A DNA stretch of 24,049 bases from Streptomyces sp. WM6378. Its GTDB lineage: Bacteria; Actinomycetota; Actinomycetes; Streptomycetales; Streptomycetaceae. Positions within the stretch are counted from its first letter, which is position 1. Every line of letters starts with the position of its first letter. The translations under genes and the position numbers were made by a program. The stretch is taken from the NCBI RefSeq assembly GCF_001279695.1, contig NZ_LGDD01000012.1, forward strand, positions 1 to 24,049, read 5' to 3'. The notes beneath the pieces were generated by a model that worked only from the letters and a program-made list of their open reading frames with translations, ran no database searches and had not been told where the DNA came from. Of this stretch, positions 15,827 to 22,636 are shown one piece after another.

Positions 15827-17179
15827 TCAGAACAGTGCCTGGCCTTCGCCGTTGGTGTCCGCGATGACGGGCCGGGGCCGTTCGGGGAGGCCGTCCAGGC
15901 GGTCGGGACCGGCCGCGGCGGCCACGGCAGGGGCCGTCTCGGCCAGCCAGGTGCGAAACCGCTCGGCGGCTTCGCGGTAGGGGACTTGTGCCAGGACGCG
16001 GTGCTCGCCGGAGGGGCAGAAGTCGACGGCGACCGTGAACAGGCAGGACCGGGGCGCCTGCTGGCTGCCCGTCCAGGACACCCGCAGCACACCGCAGGGC
16101 TTGCGCCCACGGGAGCCGCGGGGGTCACGGTGGGTAGGGCGCAGCGAACGGCAGGCTGTGTGGGCGGTCCATGCGGCGAGGTGTGGCAGGGGCAGCGTGG
16201 TGCGGGCGCGGCAGCCGGGACAGCGGTGCCAGTGACGGAGCCAGTCGACACCGCCGGTGTGGAAGAGACGGGTGTAGCGGCCGGCCACGCGGATGTCATT
16301 GCTGTACAGGTGGTCGGGACGTTCTTGTGTGTTGCAGGACTGGCAGACGGGGGCCCGGACGTATCCGTGTTCGTGGCAGTGGTCAAGGACCGTGGCGGGC
16401 GCAGTGCGGCAGACAGCGCACGCCCACCCGGCCACCCTGCGGGAGATACCGGGCTTCCTGCTCAGCACCGAGTACAGCTGCCCTTCCAGCTCCTTGCTAT
16501 ACGGGCGCAGTGCGCCGGTGGGGCCGGCGGGGCTCGCCGCCTGCCGACCACCGGCGTTTCGGGCTTGCCGGGGGTATAAGCGTGGCTCGGTGACGGCTGC
16601 GCTCGTCTGGCGGGTCCGCGCGGCTTTGGCCCACTGCGTTTCGGCGTGCTCGGCCGCATCCAGCAGCCTGACCACAGCACGCGGCAGCCACCACGTCCGC
16701 TGCGCCCCGTCGGGGGTGCGCTCCGCGAGTATCTGTCGCCAGTCGATCCCCGCGAGATGGTGCAGTCGGACCTCGTCACGTCGTGCTGCCGGCTCGGGGC
16801 CACCCGGCATCTGGAGTTCTCGCGTGATGCGCTGGCGCCAGCGCAGCGGTGATTCCCCGTGGCACTCCTGTCGCGGTGTCCCGCGGAAGGGGCCGATGCG
16901 GACCAGGTCCTGCCGGTCCATCCCCACCGCGTTCAGGTCCGCGGCCGCCTGGCGCACCCGGGCCTCCGCAACACACCACTGACCGCCGTTCGCCCTCACC
17001 GTCGCGACCACATGACTGCCGAGCAGGACGTACCCCGCCCCAGCATGGGCAGGAGAGCGGGTGAATGCCCCAGAAGCCGTCGGCACCGCACTGCCGGCCG
17101 TCAGATCGCCCCACAGAACGTCCGCGAAACCCAGGGCGATCAGGCCGTCCGTACGACCGGGCATGACATGCTCTGACAT
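15827..17179 (-). CDS. Endonuclease VII-domain protein with large N-terminal extension
   Basis: The middle of this 450-aa protein has the recombination-endonuclease-VII / HNH zinc layout: CAVC (Cys254, 257), VLDHCHEHGYVRAPVC (Asp266-His269, Cys279) and CQSCNTQERPD (Cys282, Asn283). A further CPGC lies at 320-323. This fold cuts branched or mismatched DNA in phage T4 and occurs in many actinobacterial element-borne proteins. Residues 1-240 are not recognised; they contain DVLWGDLTAGSAVPT and a WWLPRAVVRLLDAAEHAE helix. The last 120 residues include LFTVAVDFCPSGEHRVLAQV, possibly a second small domain. The start at ATG 17179 has a poor ribosome site; ATG at about 17164 is an alternative. No partner gene is adjacent. 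Confidence 0.7.
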   Translation of the reverse strand: MSEHVMPGRTDGLIALGFADVLWGDLTAGSAVPTASGAFTRSPAHAGAGYVLLGSHVVATVRANGGQWCVAEARVRQAAADLNAVGMDRQDLVRIGPFRGTPRQECHGESPLRWRQRITRELQMPGGPEPAARRDEVRLHHLAGIDWRQILAERTPDGAQRTWWLPRAVVRLLDAAEHAETQWAKAARTRQTSAAVTEPRLYPRQARNAGGRQAASPAGPTGALRPYSKELEGQLYSVLSRKPGISRRVAGWACAVCRTAPATVLDHCHEHGYVRAPVCQSCNTQERPDHLYSNDIRVAGRYTRLFHTGGVDWLRHWHRCPGCRARTTLPLPHLAAWTAHTACRSLRPTHRDPRGSRGRKPCGVLRVSWTGSQQAPRSCLFTVAVDFCPSGEHRVLAQVPYREAAERFRTWLAETAPAVAAAAGPDRLDGLPERPRPVIADTNGEGQALF

Positions 17180-17330
17180 ACCGACAGGCTAACGGCCCAC
17201 AACACGCCAACGGGTCCCAAGCGCCTCGGTCAGCCAGGCTGACGCCCACGCCGCATCCGCTACCCCGCAACTCCCAATTCCTGAGCATCTGGTCCGTCAG
17301 CGCCGCCCGTGCCCTCAGCCCCACCACTAG

Positions 17331-17349
17331 GCCGTGTCCGGTGAATCGT
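17331..17349 (+). repeat. Left terminal inverted repeat of the IS5-type element
   Basis: gccgtgtccggtgaatcgt; exact inverted copy at 18846-18864. CTAG flanks it at 17327-17330. Confidence 0.88.
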
Positions 17350-17395
17350 CATTCGATCTTGGAACTGGACCGCCTTCCTTGATCGTTTGGGTGGC

Positions 17396-18279
17396 GTGGG
17401 ACGTGGCGATCTGACGAACGAGGAGCGGGCGAGGCTCTTGCCGCACCTGCCCGCCAACGGTGGCCGGGGCCGGCAGTGGAGTGACCACCGTCGTGTGCTG
17501 AACGGCATCTACTTCCGCGAGCGCGCGGGCGTCCCCTGGCGGGATCTGCCCGTGCGCTACGGGAAGTGGAAGACCGTCTATGAACGCCATCGTCGCTGGT
17601 CGGCGGACGGGACCTGGGACAGGATCCTGAAGGCCGTCCAGGCCCATACCGACGCGGAGGGCCATCTGGACTGGAGCCAGGTCAGCGTCGACTCAACCAC
17701 CTGCCGGGCCCATCAGCACGCCGCAGGAGCAAGGAAGGCCGCCCCGACCAACGGCTCAAAAAAGGGGCAGTCCCGGCCCGCCACCGCGCCGATGAGGGAC
17801 TCGGACGATCCCGCGGTGGCCTGACGAGCAAGATTCACCTGGCCGGCGAAGGCCGTCGCCGCCCACTTGGCCTGCTCATCACTCCCGGCCAAGCCCACGA
17901 CGGGAGCATGTTCGAGCAGGTCATGGCCGAGGTCCGAGTTCCCCGCCGGGGTGGCGGCCACCCCCGCACGCGCCCGGAGGCACTGAGCGCGGATAAGGCC
18001 TACAGCTGCCGTCGCATACGGATCTACCTGCGCAGACGCCAAATCCCGCACAGCATCCCGGAGAAGAAGGATCAGGCGGGCCACCGGCTGGCCCGCGGCT
18101 CAGCAGGCGGCCGTCCACCCGCCTTCGATCGGGCCGTGTACAAGCGCCGCAACGAGGTCGAGCGCCTGATCAACAGGATGAAGGGCTTCCGCGCCGTGGC
18201 GACGCGCTACGACAAGCGCGCCTACGTCTTCCGCGGCACCGTGACCGTCGCCGCGATCCGTCTCTGGCTCCGCGACTGA
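17396..18279 (+). CDS. IS5-family transposase made by -1 frameshift (two frames)
   Basis: The first frame (RGDLTNEERARLLPHLPANG ... NGIYFRERAGVPWRDLPVRY, WSQVSVDSTTCRAHQHA) contains the DUF4096-type N-terminus and first catalytic Asp (SVDST), ending at a TGA at 17822. The second frame (RADEGLGRSRGGLTSKIHLA, DKAYSCRRIR with the second Asp, PEKKDQ, and RNEVERLINRMKGFRAVATR with the Glu) runs to 18279. They join at a correctly phased A AAA AAG heptamer at 17758-17764. The fusion is about 294 aa, normal for this group. Start is GTG at 17396 (or TTG 17387). Because this shift is programmed in many relatives, the gene is likely functional. Confidence 0.88.
17758..17764 (+). promoter_or_regulatory. 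Programmed -1 ribosomal frameshift site A AAA AAG
   Basis: In the zero frame the codons are TCA AAA AAG GGG, giving the X XXY YYZ slippery heptamer in correct phase. Slipping back one base joins GSKK to GAVPARHRADEGLGRSRGGL, the sequence expected for the family. A run of A residues is rare in this GC-rich DNA. Confidence 0.82.
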
Positions 18280-18286
18280 TGCGTCA

Positions 18287-18305
18287 CCGCAGCTCAGAGC
18301 TGCGG
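18287..18305. terminator. Hairpin between convergent transposase and passenger gene
   Basis: ccgcagctc and gagctgcgg form a perfect dyad around one central base. It begins 7 bases after the transposase stop and overlaps the last codons of the passenger gene, so it could end the transposase transcript and, less cleanly, the opposing one. Confidence 0.5.
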
Positions 18306-18821
18306 CAGTCGGTCCGCAACGGTGGGAGAGCGCCGCTCCTCAAGCCAGAAGAGATAGACGCGGAGGTGCGATGCCAGCTCGCCGTCGACATATGCGGCGT
18401 ACTTCAGGGCAGCGGCGGCCACCCCTTGCCCTGCTTTCGCGTCGTCGGCCTCCCAGTCAGCTCGCCGGTTCGCCAGGTACTCCCTGATCCGCCCTCGGTC
18501 GTGCCACCATTCCCGGACCGCTGCCGGCGTCCAGTGGGTGTCACCATCGCAGCCGTAGCCAGAAAATGCCTCAGCCTCCGCTGCGTCGACCAGCCGCTGA
18601 AGCTCCTCCGGCGTCCGGGGCTGCCGGTACACGTACTCGGTGAAGTAATCGGCCTCGTAGAGCACGAGCCCAGGGGCGTGGATACGGCCCGTGCCGCAGT
18701 TGTCGGTGTCGGCCCCGTAGAACGGTCCGGGCACGTTGAGCCACTTCCGCTCCGACCACTGCCCCAGGAATGCTCCGCGCGCATCGTCGAGCAGAGGCAC
18801 CGGATCGAAGTAGGGGTCCAC
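18294..18821 (-). CDS. Passenger gene of the IS5-type element, conserved-looking hypothetical
   Basis: The 175-aa product is acidic and rich in Trp, Tyr and Asp. Distinctive segments are GQWSERKWLNVPGPFYGADT, APGLVLYEADYFTEYVYRQP, DGDTHWTPAAVREWWHDRGR and ELASHLRVYLFWLEERR. I recall similar uncharacterised Streptomyces proteins but know no function; the soluble acidic character would suit a small binding or immunity-like protein, which is speculation. It has no signal peptide or catalytic motif that I can see. The start is GTG at 18821 without a clear ribosome site; ATG at 18838 is out of frame. It lies wholly within the element's inverted repeats and converges on the transposase. Confidence 0.72.
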   Translation of the reverse strand: MDPYFDPVPLLDDARGAFLGQWSERKWLNVPGPFYGADTDNCGTGRIHAPGLVLYEADYFTEYVYRQPRTPEELQRLVDAAEAEAFSGYGCDGDTHWTPAAVREWWHDRGRIREYLANRRADWEADDAKAGQGVAAAALKYAAYVDGELASHLRVYLFWLEERRSPTVADRLPQL

Positions 18822-18845
18822 GGAAGAAGGTTAGCCATGTCCTGA

Positions 18846-18864
18846 ACGATTCACCGGACACGGC
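18846..18864 (-). repeat. Right terminal inverted repeat of the IS5-type element
   Basis: Exact inverted copy of 17331-17349, followed by CTAG at 18865-18868. It lies 25 bp upstream of the passenger gene start, so the passenger promoter must lie within or beyond this end. Confidence 0.88.
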
Positions 18865-18969
18865 CTAGAACGTCAAGAACCGGGCAAGTCACCCTCGCAC
18901 ATCAGCGGTCGCCGCGCGCAGACGAATTGACCAGACGGCCCGGCACTCGGCGGCGCACGGCGACGACGG

Positions 18970-18998
18970 ATCATCCCCGCGCACGCGGGGATGGTCCC
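18970..18998 (+). CRISPR. Single type I-E-like CRISPR repeat (orphan)
   Basis: The 29 bases contain the perfect dyad catccccgc/gcggggatg around gcac, followed by ggtccc. This is the pattern of Streptomyces type I-E repeats (typically G...CCCCGCGCACGCGGGG.TGGTCCC), with A in place of the usual first G. No second copy occurs 61 bp to either side, nor elsewhere in the window that I could see, and no cas gene is present. It is best read as the last unit of a destroyed array, or a mimic. Confidence 0.5.
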
Positions 18999-19024
18999 AT
19001 GACCACGTTCAACCTGCTGATGGC

Positions 19025-19071
19025 ACAGCACTGAGCCTCCGCCAACTTGAAGTCGCTGGCCAAAGGGCTGG
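19025..19071 (+). repeat. 47-bp inverted-repeat partner of 22399-22445
   Basis: Reverse-complemented, this stretch aligns without gaps to 22399-22445 with a perfect 22-base core (19035-19056). Read on the minus strand it encodes SPLASDFKLAEAQCCA, similar to the SPLTCDFKLAEAHWCA of the other copy. That suggests both are remnants of the same gene end. Confidence 0.75.
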
Positions 19072-19201
19072 GGTGTCGGTCTGTCGGGGTGCTCATGCTG
19101 GTCGTGGGCGTCAGTCTGCGGAGAAGATCGTCTGGCGGGGCGGGCGGATGGTTCGCCAGTTCTTGCCCGCTGCGGCCGGACGGCCTTCTACGATCCTGTG
19201 G

Positions 19202-19645
19202 ATGCTGGATCCCGAGCTGCTGGAACGGATCACCGCACGACGTGTGGAACTGGACGAACTCGAAGAGCAGCTGGTCAAGGTGCGGGCCGAGCGGGACGAA
19301 CTCGTAGTCGCCGAACGTGTCTTTGAGCGGGTGAGCGAGCAGCTCGTCGACGAACGCGCCTCGACTGTGCCGGCTCCCGGGCAGGTGGGCGGCCGAGCGG
19401 TGATGCTGATCCCGCACCGCGAGCCGGGCGTGGAGGAGACCATGCTCCCGCCGGACTACCAGCGCATCCTCGCCGCCGTGCGACAGGCCGGCGGACCGGT
19501 TATGACTCGGCAGGTCGGCGAGATGCTGGGAGTGGACGTCAGCGTGCGGTCCAAGCTGGAACCGCTGCGGGGGAAGCTGGTCAGACTGACTGACCGCGGC
19601 TGGCTGCGGAAAATGCCCGACGGCCAGTTCACCACCCGCCTATGA
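19202..19645 (+). CDS. Coiled-coil / winged-helix protein (intact copy)
   Basis: The 147-aa product has an N-terminal coiled coil (LLERITARRVELDELEEQLV to about residue 50), a flexible linker with VMLIPHREPG, and a C-terminal winged-helix-like region: YQRILAAVRQAGGPVMTRQV, GEMLGVDVSVRSKLEPLRGK, LVRLTDRGWLRKMPDG. ATG at 19202 is supported because the fragment at 21498-21621 begins at the same Met and shares the upstream block ccttctacgatcc. A longer frame upstream lacks support. A second, frameshifted relative lies at 1612-2128. Fold suggests sequence-specific DNA binding by a dimer. Repeated occurrence beside IS remnants suggests it is an IS-linked accessory gene. Function unknown. Confidence 0.75.
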   Translation: MLDPELLERITARRVELDELEEQLVKVRAERDELVVAERVFERVSEQLVDERASTVPAPGQVGGRAVMLIPHREPGVEETMLPPDYQRILAAVRQAGGPVMTRQVGEMLGVDVSVRSKLEPLRGKLVRLTDRGWLRKMPDGQFTTRL

Positions 19646-19769
19646 GCGGTGACGCAGCCGCCTGATTGGCTCTGTTTCGCGAGAACGGGGTCTTACAGCG
19701 CCGGTGCTGGGGTGAAAGCTGCCGGGGGTGCTCGGTGACCGGAGCTTTCAGGCGTCTAAGGTCGCGTCC

Positions 19770-20801
19770 ATGACGAGGACCACGCCCGCGCGCCCTCTTG
19801 ATGTCGAGGCGCTCTTCCCGGAACTGGCCGCCTTTCGGGGGACGACAACTCGGCTCCATCCGCGGCCGGGCAGGCCAGACCTTTCGGCCAGTTCCGTGGG
19901 CGGTCCGCTGCTGTGGCCGGCGGACGAGCCTTGGCCGGTGTGTGGTGAGGCACACGGCCGTGGGCGTGGTCGACGCCCGGCTGACATCCGTCGCTATCGG
20001 CAGGTTCTGGCTTCCGCATGGGCCCGCGAGCAGGCTCCCGGCCCGACGGATGAGGAACGGAAGTTCCTGGACGAACTGCACCGGGAGCACCGGATCCCCG
20101 GGGCATCCGAGACCGACCCGTTGCCGATGATCGGCCTCGCGCAGCTGTACCGGCGGGATGTGCCAGACCTGCCGGCGGGGCCGGCCGACTGCGATCTACT
20201 TCAAGTGTTCTGGTGTCCCTTCAACGCGCACGGTCCGGGCCGGTATGACCTGGAGCTGCACCTGCGCTGGCGGCGGTCGTGGGAGGTCGGCGAGGTGCTG
20301 ACCGCGCCGCCGCAGCCGCTGGTCGTCGGGGCCGACGGCTTCGTGCCCGAGCCCTGTGTGCTGCACCCGGAGCAGGTGGTCACCTTCCCGTTTGCCGGCC
20401 TTCTGCCGGAGAACCTGTGCGCCCGGATCGACGCTTGGGAGGAAGCCCTTGAAGAGGAAGCTGAGCGGTCGGCGGACGAAAGCACGACAGAGCCGCTCGG
20501 CTACCAGTACGACTTGTCCATCCCGCCAGGCTGGCGCGTGGGCGGCTTCGCCTCCTGGCACGCGACCGACCCGTATCCCATGGATTGTCTGACCTGCACG
20601 ACACCGATGCACCTGCTGCTGACCATCGACAGCTCGGAATGGGACGGCGGCAGCGGCAGCTGGAAACCGCTGGAGGACCAGGACCAGCCCACTCACCGTT
20701 GTGCCACTCCCACGGAGGTCACCGTGGGCCGCTGGGGTGAGCTCAACGTATTCGCCTGTCCTAACCAGCCCGAGCATCCGCACCGCTGGAGCATCCAGTA
20801 G
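19770..20801 (+). CDS. DUF1963 (YwqG-like) family protein
   Basis: The 343-aa product shows family-like features: an early SASSVGGPLLWPADEPWPVC segment, a middle MIGLAQLYRRDVPDLPAG and LLQVFWCPFNAHGPGRYDLE, and a late GGFASWHATDPYPMDCLTC. The ending is MHLLLTIDSSEWDGGSG ... WGELNVFACPNQPEHPH, where two cysteine-containing ends (DCLTC, FACP) might bind zinc. ATG at 19770 has AAGG 8 bases upstream; 14 further in-frame codons upstream are probably untranslated. The biochemical role of the family is poorly known. It is flanked by unrelated mobile fragments, so no operon is inferred. Confidence 0.7.
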   Translation: MTRTTPARPLDVEALFPELAAFRGTTTRLHPRPGRPDLSASSVGGPLLWPADEPWPVCGEAHGRGRGRRPADIRRYRQVLASAWAREQAPGPTDEERKFLDELHREHRIPGASETDPLPMIGLAQLYRRDVPDLPAGPADCDLLQVFWCPFNAHGPGRYDLELHLRWRRSWEVGEVLTAPPQPLVVGADGFVPEPCVLHPEQVVTFPFAGLLPENLCARIDAWEEALEEEAERSADESTTEPLGYQYDLSIPPGWRVGGFASWHATDPYPMDCLTCTTPMHLLLTIDSSEWDGGSGSWKPLEDQDQPTHRCATPTEVTVGRWGELNVFACPNQPEHPHRWSIQ

Positions 20802-20807
20802 CTTGTC

Positions 20808-21196
20808 GTGCCTCTGAGGAAGCGCGGCGAGCGTAACCGCCGTGCCCCCGGCGGCCGTTGGATTTGTGTGGCGAATACGAAAGAGCGCACCGAGGACACC
20901 TGCCCGCTTGTCTACCAGTGCCGTCTGCCGCTGTCCACGCGCACCGTCAACCACCTCGCCGATCTGCTCAGGCGCCATCTGAAGGCGATTCGGTCCAGGT
21001 GGCGGATCCTGCTGCCGGGGAAGATCGCGGTGATCGTCCTGGCCGTACTGCGCCATGACCAGCGCCTGGCCGACATGGCCGGCGGCAACGACGTGTCCGA
21101 GTCGACCGTCCGCCGCTGGCGGGACGAGCTGATCGGACTCCTCGCCGTCCAGGCGCCGCGCCTGGACGGCGCCCTGAAACAGGTCGTCAGGCAGGG
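20808..21196 (+). pseudogene. Truncated IS5-superfamily transposase (N-terminal third)
   Basis: The segment from about 20905 reads LVYQCRLPLSTRTVNHLADL, then RSRWRILLPGKIAVIVLAVL, a helix-turn-helix VSESTVRRWRDELIGLLAVQ and APRLDGALKQVVRQG. This is the N-terminal DNA-binding half of IS5-type DDE transposases. The catalytic half is missing: at 21197 the sequence jumps to the duplicated DUF5753 segment. The 5' limit is uncertain because the frame is open from 20808. It is non-functional. Confidence 0.72.
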
Positions 21197-21497
21197 TCTG
21201 CCTCGGGAGAGCCCGTGTACCGGCAGCTCCAGCACGACATGACCGCGTCGTGAATTCCGGCGACCACCGTGCCCTGGACGTGCGCCCCCTTGCCGGCCCG
21301 GCGCATCTGCTGACCATGGCCCAGGAGAGGGGCAGCGTGGCAGACCGCCTGTCGGGCTGGATGTTCCGGCTCGTACTGTGCGAGCAGGCGGCTACGTCGG
21401 CTCTCATCTGCGCGGGATGGTCCATCCCCGCCCTCCTAGGCACCCCGGCGTACGAGGAGGCCTGGCAGCAGGACCAATTCCCGGCGTACCGGGCTGA
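21197..21497 (+). repeat. 301-bp duplicated segment, copy B
   Basis: Gap-free match to 10879-11179, about 96% identical by eye count. Its left edge cuts a transposase gene and its right edge joins a reversed fragment of a coiled-coil gene, so it is the displaced copy. Confidence 0.9.
21250..21497 (+). pseudogene. 5' fragment of a DUF5753 gene
   Basis: The GTG at 21250 sits in the same tcGTGA overlap as the intact gene at 10932. The frame encodes the first 82 residues (including LTMAQERGSVADRLSGWMFR and AYEEAWQQDQFPAYRA), after which homology stops and the frame runs into antisense sequence of another gene. The short upstream frame ends ...RQLQHDMTAS, matching copy A apart from one residue. 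It is a dead fragment. Confidence 0.8.
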
Positions 21498-21621
21498 CAG
21501 CGACGGCGAGTTCGTCCCGCTCGGCCGGCACTTCCGCCAGCTGTTTGGCCAGCTGATCTTCGAGTTCATCCAGTTCCGCGCGTCGCGCGGTGATCCGTTC
21601 CAGCAGCTCGGGATCCAGCAT
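21498..21621 (-). pseudogene. N-terminal fragment of the coiled-coil / winged-helix gene
   Basis: From ATG at 21621 the frame reads MLDPELLERITARRAELDEL, then EDQLAKQLAEVPAERDELAV, clearly a relative of the intact gene at 19202 with a 5-residue insertion or deletion difference. It ends abruptly at 21498 where copy B of the duplication begins. The upstream block ccttctacgatcc is conserved as well, extending homology to about 21650. Confidence 0.82.
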
Positions 21622-21735
21622 GCACCGGATCGTAGAAGGCTACCGAACTGCTGCGAGCGAGAATCAGCAAGCTGACCATTTGGAACGAGAGACAGCGGTC
21701 TTCGAGCTGACCAGGATCACCCGTTGCCGCTGAAC

Positions 21736-22251
21736 TCAGAGCACACGCTGGTAGCGATACTCAGTGAGCGTGATCTCGTCGTAGGGGTCGTCCTGAGTAG
21801 CACCGTCGGCTTGATAGCCAGACCGCTCGTAGAAACGCCGACCTCGTTGGTTGCCAGAGAGAACCCACAAGGCCGACACTTCGAAGCCCAGACTCTTCAT
21901 CTGCGCGTGGGCCTCCTCCAGGAGCCTCCGGCCGATGCCTTGGCCGATCAGATCCGGCGAGATGTACAGGGCGTAGACCTCACCGACCGGTTCCAGACCA
22001 GGCACTTCACCTCGATACGGCCCGAAGCAGATCCACCCCACCGGGCCACGGTCACCGAGCGCCACAAGATCTCGTGACTGTCGTCCGAGTTGAGAAACCG
22101 ACTGCCGCCGTTGACTGGCATCGCCTTCCACCGTCATCGCATCCAAATACGTCTGGGGAACGATGCCGGCGTACGCCGCCTGCCATCCTCGGACTCGGAT
22201 CGTCGAAACGGCCTCGACGTCGGCCGCATCCATCTCCCGCACGTGCACCAT
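21736..22251 (-). CDS. GNAT-family N-acetyltransferase
   Basis: The 171-aa product has the complete GNAT fold: an N-terminal VREMDAADVEAVSTIRVRGW, a mid strand VYALYISPDLIGQGIGRRLL (residues 92-111, the QGIGxxL acetyl-CoA-binding motif) and LWVLSGNQRGRRFYERSGYQ (128-147). It would transfer an acetyl group from acetyl-CoA to an amine; the substrate cannot be inferred. ATG at 22251 has only a weak GGTGG upstream. Length is normal and the frame intact, although both flanks consist of fragments. Confidence 0.88.
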   Translation of the reverse strand: MVHVREMDAADVEAVSTIRVRGWQAAYAGIVPQTYLDAMTVEGDASQRRQSVSQLGRQSRDLVALGDRGPVGWICFGPYRGEVPGLEPVGEVYALYISPDLIGQGIGRRLLEEAHAQMKSLGFEVSALWVLSGNQRGRRFYERSGYQADGATQDDPYDEITLTEYRYQRVL

Positions 22252-22398
22252 CGCGCCACCGTATTCGCACAGGTGCCTCAGGACGAATTCCTTTACCCCG
22301 CCGTCGGTGTCTCCTCCAACGAGAGCAACTCCTGACGAACGATCTACTGCGCAGACAGTCGCTCATGAGCTGCGTGAGTCCCCCGAGCACGAGGCACA

Positions 22399-22445
22399 CC
22401 AGCCCTTTGACCTGCGACTTCAAGTTGGCGGAGGCCCACTGGTGC
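22399..22445 (-). repeat. 47-bp inverted-repeat partner of 19025-19071
   Basis: It contains the perfect 22-base core at 22414-22435. The two copies face each other across about 3.3 kb of mosaic DNA. The first tgcgca motif of the regulatory cluster touches its right edge. Confidence 0.75.
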
Positions 22446-22528
22446 GCATCACGCGACGGTGCGGCTGCGCACTGCGGCGCACTGTGTGATCGGTGTACTG
22501 AACTGCGCACCGGGGGGCGGGTGCGCAG
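22443..22528 (+). promoter_or_regulatory. Cluster of TGCGCA motifs with a 9-bp inverted repeat
   Basis: TGCGCA occurs at 22443, 22466, 22504 and 22522, with a near match at 22476. The last two form the perfect dyad ctgcgcacc (22503-22511) / ggtgcgcag (22520-22528). The cluster precedes the small gene starting at 22637. A related dyad lies just past that gene. Probable binding sites for a regulator, possibly one encoded nearby. Confidence 0.5.
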
Positions 22529-22636
22529 CCTAGGGTGAAGACAAGCCGGTCGGTGGTGTCCCCCGTCATCGCCGGCCGGCCCTCAGACGTGGTGCGCGCA
22601 GCACCTGCCGGAGCGGGGGACCAGGGGAGAGACGAC

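Larger units (their letters stand above)
17327..18868 (+). mobile_element. IS5-type element carrying a passenger gene, complete with ends
   Basis: The 23 bases at 17327-17349 are an exact inverted repeat of 18846-18868. They split into a CTAG at each outer edge (17327-17330 and 18865-18868), matching the YTAR target duplication of the IS5/IS427 group, and a 19-bp terminal repeat gccgtgtccggtgaatcgt. The element proper is thus 17331-18864, 1534 bp, against roughly 0.85-0.95 kb for simple relatives. The extra length is a 175-aa gene placed between the transposase stop and the right end, transcribed toward the transposase. No inner copy of the right repeat was found after the transposase. Confidence 0.85.

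Noticed and set aside
15394..16386. 330-aa open frame on the minus strand
   Set aside because: Composition is Ser/Pro/Arg-rich shadow sequence of the endonuclease VII gene; only its last part coincides with an ankyrin-like fragment.
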